A stretch of 64,000 nucleotides of DNA from Prevotellaceae bacterium (GTDB lineage: Bacteria; Bacteroidota; Bacteroidia; Bacteroidales; Muribaculaceae), in assembly GCA_021772015.1 (NCBI GenBank), contig JAETNS010000001.1:186001-250000 (forward strand), in the 5' to 3' direction. The notes under the pieces were generated by a model that saw only the letters and a list, made by a program, of their open reading frames with translations, had not been told where the DNA came from and searched no databases. This document shows positions 30,594 to 37,705 of this stretch, piece by piece (the stretch's first letter is position 1; each line of letters starts with the position of its first letter). The position numbers and the translations under genes were made by a program.

Positions 30594-33029
30594 ATGAAAA
30601 GAGTGCCTGACAATCAGATTCCCGATATAGGTCAATCCATTATGCGATTTTTCCCTTATCGTTGCAGCAAGCGGTTCTTATCAGCCTGCGTGATCTTTTT
30701 TTGTAGTACCATTTGCTCCTTGGCCCAGATAAAAGGTAGGGTTGTAGATGACAAAGATGTTGCGGTGGAGGGCGCGGCGGTAGTGGCGTTGCAATTGCCA
30801 GACAGCATTTATCTCGGAGGAGCGTTATCAGATCAGGAGGGCGGTTTCGTCATTAAAGAGGTGTCGACGAAAAAAAGTGTGGTTCTGCGGGCCGAGGCGA
30901 TCGGTTATGAAAAAACGACAGTTGAGGTATCGGGTGACTCATATCCGAAAATAATCCTGCGACATAATGGGATAGCTCTTGACGAGGTTGTTGTCGAAGC
31001 ACCCAAACTGACGGTATCTCCGGGGAAATTCACATTTTATCCCGGCGATATAATCAAGGATGTCAATGACGCGTTTTCGGTGCTGAAATACGTTCCGTTG
31101 ACAAGACTTGACGAGATGAGGAATGATGTCTCGATACTCGGGGAAGCGACCAAAATTCTGATCAACGGGAAAGAGCCTATCATGTCTTCCGATGGCATAA
31201 TGCAGATGTTGCGGGGGTCCGATGCCGCGAGGATAAAGAAGGTTGAGTTGATATTGCAACCGGGAATCGCTCGGCAAGGAGAGGGTCCAATATTGAATAT
31301 CGTCATTGCTCCCCGGACAGGAAGCATGGGTACCGCCGACCTTACCATGACATGTAATCAGAAGTTCTCATCGCGTCTGCAGTCATGGTATGGAGGCGAG
31401 TGGGACAAATGGCAGTTCTCAGCCAATATATACTTAACGGAGTCGCAAGACAAGCGGGAAAGGGAATCCACCTACACTACTTACGGCTTGTCTTCTTCGG
31501 AATCAGCCTATGACAACCTCGGCGTGACTTCTATTATAAGCAAGCATTCAACAAGCAAGGCTGAAACAACCTCCTATTCTATCGCGGGAAATGTCGGGAC
31601 AAGTGTTGATCTTGGTCATGACAACTCTCTCGGAATGTCGGTTAGAGCCGATATGGGCAGCAGTGACGGTAACACAACGGATGTCATAAGATTTTCGCCC
31701 GGTGATGCCGTCAATGTGGCCGATAACCGGTCAAAGTCGCCATTCAGGCCGGGATGGATACTCGGGCGACTGAACTATGACCACAATCTCGATTCCCTTG
31801 GAAGTCAATTGAGGCTGTCGGCTTTTTACCAAGGGCATTTCGACCGTGAGGAGGTCTCATTCATTCCTGTCAGTGTGATGCAGGCTTACAAAACAGCCTC
31901 TGACATCAATGCGATACAGGTGAAAGGTGACTGGAACAAGTATTTCAACGACAGGGCGAGCATAGATCTTGGTTTCGACTCATTCCATGACCGGATCAAG
32001 CGTCAGATGCGCAGAAGTGCCGACGGTTCCCTCTCCGGCTTATTGAGTCTCGATGACGATCTGCGGCAATTGCAGACACAGTTTGACATTTTCCTCTCAG
32101 GGGAATATGAGTTCTCATCCCTATTCTCCATGAGTGCCGGGGCCAGAGGAAGATGGTACCGCCGCGAGATCGACCAGTATGTACAGAGTGTCAACCGAAA
32201 GTTCGAGGATTTCTATATTCTTCCGACTCTGTCGGCGAGCTTCGCTTTCAATCAGAATAATATGGCCACGGTCGGTTACACCGCCACTGTGGAGCAACCG
32301 CGTTATTTCAACACCAATCCGATCTCCTACTGGCTGTCACCCGATTATTATTACACAGGAAATCCCGACCTGAAAGCGAGCAACGTACATACATTTTATC
32401 TCAACTATTTCCTTTTGCAGAAAATCAACTTCGGGGCCAAAGGGATCCTGAAAGACAATCTCGTGCAACACGCCACATTGCCCGGAGAAAACGGTGTGAC
32501 ATACCAGAAACCGATGGAGGTCAGCAACTCAAAGGAGTTTGAACTGACCGCAGGCTATTCCGACGCGTTTTTCTCCCACCGGTGGAGCATCTACGCCAAT
32601 GCCACCTATAATCTTAGCCGTCTCGACGACAGCAACCTTCCGGTCTCAATGACACGCAGCTCGGAAACCAATTCTAAATTGCGGCTTTACCTCTCCACTG
32701 ATCTTACCTTAGGGAGCGACAGGTCATGGTCGATCGGGCTTGCCGGCAGTTATCAGTCACCCGTCCATACGGCCTTTAACAATCATAAAGGATACGGGGA
32801 TATCGACCTTACGATCTTCAAACATTTCAAATTCGGGGGTAGGCTGATGGTCATGTTCTACAATATACTCAACCACAAGACCAAGTCATGGTATGATTGC
32901 GAGGCTTATTCCCAGTCATCGCGCTGGCTTACGGGCTATCGCTCGATAGTTGTAAAATTCGACATATCTTTCGGTAAGAGTTTCCGTATGCGCAGCAACC
33001 CCTCCTATGGCGAAGTCGACGGCCGTTGA
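30594..33029 (+). CDS. Outer-membrane barrel protein 1 of the RiPP locus (CarboxypepD_reg plus OMP_b-brl)
   Basis: An 811-residue outer-membrane protein. After the export signal (RFLSACVIFFCSTICSLAQ) comes a carboxypeptidase-regulatory-like domain (about 45 to 125, IKGRVVDDKDVAVEGAAVVALQLPDS). A plug-like domain follows (about 130 to 245, TVSPGKFTFYPGDIIKDVNDAFSVLKYVP, VELILQPGIARQGEGPILNIVI), then a large barrel of the TonB-dependent/OMP_b-brl_3 type, e.g. NPISYWLSPDYYYTGNPDLKASN. No TonB box was identified. It is paralogous to the protein at 35287, with the same order and many shared motifs. The ATG at 30594 is supported because the homology with the precursor leader runs right up to it. 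It could let the mature peptide out, or take it or a target in; that is inference. Confidence 0.88.
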   Translation: MKRVPDNQIPDIGQSIMRFFPYRCSKRFLSACVIFFCSTICSLAQIKGRVVDDKDVAVEGAAVVALQLPDSIYLGGALSDQEGGFVIKEVSTKKSVVLRAEAIGYEKTTVEVSGDSYPKIILRHNGIALDEVVVEAPKLTVSPGKFTFYPGDIIKDVNDAFSVLKYVPLTRLDEMRNDVSILGEATKILINGKEPIMSSDGIMQMLRGSDAARIKKVELILQPGIARQGEGPILNIVIAPRTGSMGTADLTMTCNQKFSSRLQSWYGGEWDKWQFSANIYLTESQDKRERESTYTTYGLSSSESAYDNLGVTSIISKHSTSKAETTSYSIAGNVGTSVDLGHDNSLGMSVRADMGSSDGNTTDVIRFSPGDAVNVADNRSKSPFRPGWILGRLNYDHNLDSLGSQLRLSAFYQGHFDREEVSFIPVSVMQAYKTASDINAIQVKGDWNKYFNDRASIDLGFDSFHDRIKRQMRRSADGSLSGLLSLDDDLRQLQTQFDIFLSGEYEFSSLFSMSAGARGRWYRREIDQYVQSVNRKFEDFYILPTLSASFAFNQNNMATVGYTATVEQPRYFNTNPISYWLSPDYYYTGNPDLKASNVHTFYLNYFLLQKINFGAKGILKDNLVQHATLPGENGVTYQKPMEVSNSKEFELTAGYSDAFFSHRWSIYANATYNLSRLDDSNLPVSMTRSSETNSKLRLYLSTDLTLGSDRSWSIGLAGSYQSPVHTAFNNHKGYGDIDLTIFKHFKFGGRLMVMFYNILNHKTKSWYDCEAYSQSSRWLTGYRSIVVKFDISFGKSFRMRSNPSYGEVDGR

Positions 33030-33038
33030 TGTCCCAAA

Positions 33039-33171
33039 AATTATTTTAGAAAAAAGTTTTTCAGTTTTCTTAAAAATTGTTTGGAATTTCAAAAATATCA
33101 TTATATCTTTGTGAACGGGTAAGTTTCGTCTCCGAAACTTGCCGGTGCGTCAATCATCAAAACTCTGACCA
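33039..33171 (+). promoter_or_regulatory. RiPP-locus promoter and leader element, copy 2
   Basis: Promoter TTTG (33080 to 33083), 20 bases, TATCTTTG (33104 to 33111), then AAGTTTCG-TCTC-CGAAACTT, an 8-pair hairpin, and the ATG of precursor 1. It is homologous to the element at 30454, so the barrel-1 gene and the precursor operon are likely controlled together. Confidence 0.75.
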
Positions 33172-33477
33172 ATGAAAACAGAAAGAGACAATCAGCTTGC
33201 CAGAGTGGAGCAATTCCTCGGCAAACTCCGGAAATCAGAATCCTCCGACTCGGTGATCCTCCTCGGCTCCGAAATGGAAACCATCGGCGCGTCCAATTCC
33301 AAGGATAAGGTGCCAACAAATGGCAATTGTACTAACAACAGGCCAGAAAATTGTCGTTTATCTAATGGTAATTGCGCCAATTATGAGAGTGCGTGTGGTA
33401 CTTCCTCCAATGTCAAATGCCTGAATTTAGACAGAAAAATGGAGGCGGATGACTGGCAGCCCCATAAAGGATCCTGA
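33172..33477 (+). CDS. Cys-rich RiPP precursor peptide 1
   Basis: A 101-residue peptide without signal peptide or membrane segment. The leader (about 1 to 40) has the motif NQLARVEQFLGKLRKS, then DSVILLGSEMETIGA; the Gly-Ala at 39-40 is a plausible double-Gly-type cut site for the C39 transporter. The core has five Cys (53, 61, 68, 75, 83) with spacings 7, 6, 6, 7 and many Asn (NGNCANYESACG). The hydrophilic tail has no Cys. Peptide 2 shares the leader and the Cys pattern but not the tail. The radical SAM gene lies just downstream. I infer that it is a modified natural-product precursor; the product is unknown. Confidence 0.8.
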   Translation: MKTERDNQLARVEQFLGKLRKSESSDSVILLGSEMETIGASNSKDKVPTNGNCTNNRPENCRLSNGNCANYESACGTSSNVKCLNLDRKMEADDWQPHKGS

Positions 33478-33557
33478 TCATATTTTATATCCCTCCGTAT
33501 AACAGTATCGTCGTGGTCACTCCGACCTCGACACCTCAACTCTAAATATCTTTGTTT

Positions 33558-33842
33558 ATGAAACAACCAAACCAACTTGCCAGAGTGGAGCAATTCCTCG
33601 GCAATCTCCAAAAAGATGCGAACTCTGCGTCCGTGATTTTGTTGGACTCAGAAATGGAATCCAATGGTTCCAATGGCGTTAGTCCCAAAGCTAATGCTGT
33701 ATGTACAAATACAGAGGCTGCAGCCTGTGGATCAAATGGGAAATGTGCCAATTTCGGTAAGGCCTGTGGGGGTGCATCCAATGCATCAAAATGCGATAAT
33801 TTTGTAGAAGTTGTAAGTAAGGACCCTTGTTCAGCTAGGTAA
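33558..33842 (+). CDS. Cys-rich RiPP precursor peptide 2
   Basis: A 94-residue peptide from the ATG at 33558 (the track start at 33552 is a TTG). Its leader is nearly that of peptide 1 (NQLARVEQFLGNLQKD, then ASVILLDSEMESNGS, with Gly-Ser at 37-38 as the likely cut site). The core has six Cys (49, 57, 63, 70, 79, 91), of which the first five follow the same spacing as peptide 1 (7, 5, 6, 8). NGKCANFGKACGG matches NGNCANYESACGT of peptide 1. The two genes lie 80 bases apart; a GTCGTGGTC/GACCTCGAC hairpin sits between them. Confidence 0.8.
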   Translation: MKQPNQLARVEQFLGNLQKDANSASVILLDSEMESNGSNGVSPKANAVCTNTEAAACGSNGKCANFGKACGGASNASKCDNFVEVVSKDPCSAR

Positions 33843-33850
33843 CTTATCGT

Positions 33851-33901
33851 CTTTGTGAGTCAAAGCGGTATTATTATATTTATTGTCTTTGACTCACAAA
33901 G
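33851..33901 (+). terminator. Attenuator-like hairpin between precursor 2 and the maturase gene
   Basis: CTTTGTGAGTCAAAG and CTTTGACTCACAAAG form a perfect 15-pair stem around a 21-base AT-rich loop. It lies 8 bases after the precursor stop and 18 before the radical SAM ATG. It has no T-run. It could reduce read-through or protect the precursor message so that peptide is made in excess of enzyme. Confidence 0.7.
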
Positions 33902-33918
33902 ATTATAGCAAACTTTAT

Positions 33919-35208
33919 ATGAAATACAGTCGATACAACAATTATGTGGGATTGAGCAATGGAGACGTGTTGGGCTATAATGCTTTTTCACGGCGATTCG
34001 CATTGCTGCCTCACGATATCGCGCAAGACCTTTTGAATCATACGGGAGCTATCTGCCAGGTATCAGAGACTTTTGACAGCCTTGTCAAAGCCGGTTTCAT
34101 TATCCCGGACGATAAAGACGAGGTCTCTTTGCTGGATAAGGAGACAATCGCGCGGGACTTCGATGAGGGACATGCCGAAGTGCATGTGAATCCGACTCTT
34201 AATTGTAATTTCCGTTGCTGGTATTGCTATGAGGAGCATCAGCCGAAATCGGAAATGAGCGAGGAGGTTTTCAATTCGTTGCAAAATTATCTGCTTTCTG
34301 TCATTAATTCGCCAATAAAAAGTTTTCACCTCGGATTTTTTGGAGGAGAACCGCTTCTGAAGTTCAAAAAGGTGTGCAGACCGCTTATAGAATGGATGGC
34401 TTCAAGATGTCAGGAGAAAGATATTGATTTCAGCACCAACTTCACGACAAATTCTTATCTTCTCACACAAGAGATGGTGGATTTCCTGAAGCAATACAAC
34501 TGTTGTCTACAGATCACGTTGGATGGCCACAGGGAATACCACGACAAAGTACGTTTCCCGAAAGTTGGGATCGGTTCTTATGACAGAATTCTTCAAAACG
34601 TTGTGATGGCATCCGATGCGGGGATTAGAGTAGTACTGCGTATAAATTATACCCTTGATAATATCGACTCGACGTTGAATATAGTCGATGATCTTTCTGC
34701 CAAAAAGCCGGAACATCCCGAAAAAATCATGGTCGATTTCCAGCGTGTATGGCAGGACAAGTCTAACGGAGGTGATGAAAAAGTCAAGGAAACAATCGGA
34801 CGCTGCGGCCAGAAACTGAATGATATAGGGATCGGTTACAGTCTGCCGGATCTATCCAATCCCCGTCAGTCGAGTTGTTACGGCGACAAGGCCAACTACG
34901 TTTGTGTCAACTATAACGGCGACTTCTTCAAATGCACGGCCCGTGACTTCAAGCCGGAAAGACGCGCGGGGCATCTGGCTCCCGACGGGACACTTGTCTG
35001 GGAGCCGGGACGCAAGGAGGCATGGGAGAAAGCGAAGTTCTCACGGGAGGTGTGCCGCAGTTGCCGGATCGCTCCGATCTGTCTCGGCGGATGTCGTCAG
35101 CGAGGGTTGGAAAGCCCTGACGACGGCAGTTGTCCGTTGGGATATGACGATGCCCGCAAAGATGAACTGATCCTGCAGCGTTTCGAATATCAGTATCTCA
35201 ACACCTGA
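33919..35208 (+). CDS. Radical SAM/SPASM peptide maturase
   Basis: An enzyme that modifies ribosomal peptides through a 5'-deoxyadenosyl radical. I use the ATG at 33919; the track start at 33883 is a TTG inside the hairpin. The 429-residue product has an N-terminal region (about 1 to 85) that may bind the leader, then the radical SAM motif CNFRCWYC in VNPTLNCNFRCWYCYEEH, with GFFGGEPLLKFKKV and ITLDGHREYHDKVR typical of SPASM maturases. The C-terminal SPASM Cys set is complete (CVNYNGDFFKC, CRSCRIAPICLGGC and a last Cys), so two extra iron-sulfur clusters are expected. The gene follows the precursors directly. It may form thioether links at Cys; the bond type is not visible in the sequence. 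Confidence 0.93.
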   Translation: MKYSRYNNYVGLSNGDVLGYNAFSRRFALLPHDIAQDLLNHTGAICQVSETFDSLVKAGFIIPDDKDEVSLLDKETIARDFDEGHAEVHVNPTLNCNFRCWYCYEEHQPKSEMSEEVFNSLQNYLLSVINSPIKSFHLGFFGGEPLLKFKKVCRPLIEWMASRCQEKDIDFSTNFTTNSYLLTQEMVDFLKQYNCCLQITLDGHREYHDKVRFPKVGIGSYDRILQNVVMASDAGIRVVLRINYTLDNIDSTLNIVDDLSAKKPEHPEKIMVDFQRVWQDKSNGGDEKVKETIGRCGQKLNDIGIGYSLPDLSNPRQSSCYGDKANYVCVNYNGDFFKCTARDFKPERRAGHLAPDGTLVWEPGRKEAWEKAKFSREVCRSCRIAPICLGGCRQRGLESPDDGSCPLGYDDARKDELILQRFEYQYLNT

Positions 35209-35214
35209 TGGGGC

Positions 35215-35234
35215 CGAGACCAAGGTCTCGATTT
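35215..35234 (+). terminator. Weak terminator/attenuator between maturase and barrel-2 genes
   Basis: CGAGACC-AA-GGTCTCG, a perfect 7-pair stem, followed by ATTTTCC. It lies 6 bases past the maturase stop and may lower expression of the downstream transport genes. Confidence 0.5.
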
Positions 35235-35286
35235 TCCCTCCACCCATTATACATTCCAGTCATAACAAACACCAATCAGCAGAACT

Positions 35287-37683
35287 ATGTATCAGTATTC
35301 ATTTATAAAACCGACACTGTTGTTTATCGCTTTGCTTACCGGCATTCTCTCCATGTCCGCTCAGATCAAAGGAACGGTCGTTGATGAGGAAGACAATCCT
35401 GTCGAGGGCGCGGCAGTGGTGGCTTTGCAACTTCCAGACAGCACATATGTCGCAGGGACTGTCACCGAAATTGACGGTGCTTTCGACATCGCGATCCCCG
35501 GCAATATTAATGAAGTATTATTGAATGTCGAAGCTATCGGTTACAAGAAAACCGCTGTCAATCTCCGGAACGGTCAGACAACCACGATAAAATTGCCTCA
35601 CAGCGAGATCGCCCTTTCTGAGGTAGTCGTCACTCCCCCGAAGCTCAGCGTGTCTCCCGGCCGCTTTTCGTTTTTGCCGGGTGACATAGTGAAAGATGTG
35701 ACCAACGCCCTGTCGGTGCTTAACTTCGTTCCGCTGCTTCGTGTAGATGCCGTCAAAGGAGAGATATCGATAATAGGCAAGGAAACCTGCATGGTACTGG
35801 TCAACGGAAAGAATCCGATAATGGGGGATAAACAACTCTTGAAGAAGCTTCAGGCGACCGATCCCAACCGCATAAAGAAAATAGAAGTATGGCTGCAACC
35901 CGACATTTCCCGTCAGTTTCAGGGAGCTGTCATAAATATCGTCATGGAGCCTCAAAAAGGATTTTATGGATACGGAGATCTCCAGGCTTCTATAAGGAAT
36001 GCTTCCCATTATGGTTTTCGTGAAAGCGGTGGTGTGGATATTGAGAATGACCGCTGGCAGTTCTCTGCAAGTGTAAGCTTCAACGAGGGGAAAGGGACCA
36101 CGGAGCAAAACTCTATGTACACCAGTTATACAAATCCTTCCAACAGTGAATCGAAGTCCTCCTCTTCACCTTCCGCAAACGATTTCCTATGGAGAAAACT
36201 GACATACGACAAATCAATTGACAAGGCCTTCTCTTTGGTGCCGAGATTGGGAGCAAGTCTGGATCTGGGGCATGACAATTCCATCGGCCTCTCACTGATG
36301 ACCTGGTTTCATAAGGAAAACACAGACGGGACAACCATAAACTCGTTTCTGCCATCACAGAAGACCGAAACGACCAATAGCAAAATCAAGAATCCGTTAC
36401 TGCCGAAGTGGATGGTCGGACGTGTCAATTATGACCACACCCTCGACACCTTGGGAAGCCAGTTTACAGCTTCGGTCAATTATACAGGTGTAAACACCAA
36501 GACTGAAAATTCATATCTTCCGGCGGATGCGATGCGGGGTTATCTTGCCCGGACCATCTCAAATTCAGTCGAGATGAACGCCACATGGTTCAAGATATTC
36601 AATTCAAAGGCCTCATTCTCCCTCGGAGTGGAATCATTCTACGACAAGGTCAACAACAAGCTCCGGAGGAGCGCGGACGGACTGTTGACCGGGCCCCTGA
36701 CCACTGAAGATGACCTTTGCCAACAGCAGGTGCAGGTCGATGCCTATACCTCGTTCGAATACAAGTTCTCCGACATTTTCGGGGCGAACGTAGGGGTGAG
36801 AGGCCGATGGTATCACCGTCAGCTTGACCAGCGCGTACAGAACACTTCGCGGGATTACGAGCATTGGTATGTCATGCCTATGGCTTCCATAAGCCTTAGT
36901 CCCAGTCCGATGCATATGATAACGCTGTCATACAACTCCTCCGTTAAGCAGCCTTATTATTTCGACACCAACCCTATAGAATACTGGCTGAGCCCGGACT
37001 ATTATTACAGGGGTAATCCCGACCTGAAAGCGGCGGTTTCACATGAACTTAGCCTCTATTACGCGTTGATCCAGAAAATCACATTGGGCGGCAATGTACG
37101 TTTCACCAATAACATAGCCAATCGGGCGACACTGCCCGGAGAGAACGGAGTCACATTCTATATGCCTTTGGAAACCGGGAAGCGATGCCGCTCGCAGATC
37201 TTCGCGGGATATTCCGACGCGTTCTTCTCGCGCAGATGGCGCGTTTACGGGAGACTGACATGGACCCATGACCGGCTCAATAATTCCAATATCCCGCTGT
37301 CATACGCCCCGGCGATCGAGACTGACTCGCGATGGGAGTTCTACGGGCGTTCGTCCGTGACTGTCGGTAGTGACCGAAGCTGGGAAGCAGGGGTCTCGGT
37401 CTCATATGAACCGGCTTATCATTCCACGTTTTACAACGAAAGACACAAGACCAATATCTCCCTGGAGTTCTCAAAGGAATTCGGATTCGGCGGTATCGTG
37501 CAATTCATGGTCTACAATCTGTTGAACGAGAAGCGTCGGGGATGGTATGACTGCGACGCGTATTCCCAGTCCTACGAGTTTACCAACATCGAGAGATCCT
37601 TCATAATACAATTCACCTACAATTTCGGCAAGCGTTTCCGCAAGCGCAGCAATCCTTCCAGTGGCGGCCTGATGGGACGATAA
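35287..37683 (+). CDS. Outer-membrane barrel protein 2 of the RiPP locus
   Basis: A 798-residue paralogue of the protein at 30594. After the signal (LLFIALLTGILSMSAQ) comes the same CarboxypepD_reg-like domain (IKGTVVDEEDNPVEGAAVVALQLPDS), the plug (SVSPGRFSFLPGDIVKDVTNALSVLNFVP) and the barrel with DTNPIEYWLSPDYYYRGNPDLKA. Both also end in a Lys/Arg, Ser, Asn, Pro-rich tail (KRSNPSSGG here, MRSNPSYGE in barrel 1). It starts 78 bases after the maturase gene and is followed after 22 bases by the exporter, so it belongs to the same unit. Having two barrels of one type flank the precursors suggests that they may form a pair or serve one peptide each; this is inference. Confidence 0.88.
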   Translation: MYQYSFIKPTLLFIALLTGILSMSAQIKGTVVDEEDNPVEGAAVVALQLPDSTYVAGTVTEIDGAFDIAIPGNINEVLLNVEAIGYKKTAVNLRNGQTTTIKLPHSEIALSEVVVTPPKLSVSPGRFSFLPGDIVKDVTNALSVLNFVPLLRVDAVKGEISIIGKETCMVLVNGKNPIMGDKQLLKKLQATDPNRIKKIEVWLQPDISRQFQGAVINIVMEPQKGFYGYGDLQASIRNASHYGFRESGGVDIENDRWQFSASVSFNEGKGTTEQNSMYTSYTNPSNSESKSSSSPSANDFLWRKLTYDKSIDKAFSLVPRLGASLDLGHDNSIGLSLMTWFHKENTDGTTINSFLPSQKTETTNSKIKNPLLPKWMVGRVNYDHTLDTLGSQFTASVNYTGVNTKTENSYLPADAMRGYLARTISNSVEMNATWFKIFNSKASFSLGVESFYDKVNNKLRRSADGLLTGPLTTEDDLCQQQVQVDAYTSFEYKFSDIFGANVGVRGRWYHRQLDQRVQNTSRDYEHWYVMPMASISLSPSPMHMITLSYNSSVKQPYYFDTNPIEYWLSPDYYYRGNPDLKAAVSHELSLYYALIQKITLGGNVRFTNNIANRATLPGENGVTFYMPLETGKRCRSQIFAGYSDAFFSRRWRVYGRLTWTHDRLNNSNIPLSYAPAIETDSRWEFYGRSSVTVGSDRSWEAGVSVSYEPAYHSTFYNERHKTNISLEFSKEFGFGGIVQFMVYNLLNEKRRGWYDCDAYSQSYEFTNIERSFIIQFTYNFGKRFRKRSNPSSGGLMGR

Positions 37684-37705
37684 TGATTGACTATCCATCC
37701 GACAG

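Noticed and set aside
33540-33557. Separate promoter before precursor 2 (TATCTTTG at 33547)
   Set aside because: No -33 element at the right distance, and the box would leave almost no leader before the ATG.
33172-33842. Assignment of the precursors to the known GG-Bacteroidales natural product family
   Set aside because: The leaders lack the terminal Gly-Gly and the usual KLxLNALSExEL-like pattern; only general RiPP logic is shared.
33883-33918. Track start of the maturase with 12 extra residues
   Set aside because: It begins with TTG inside the right arm of the perfect hairpin; the ATG at 33919 is better.
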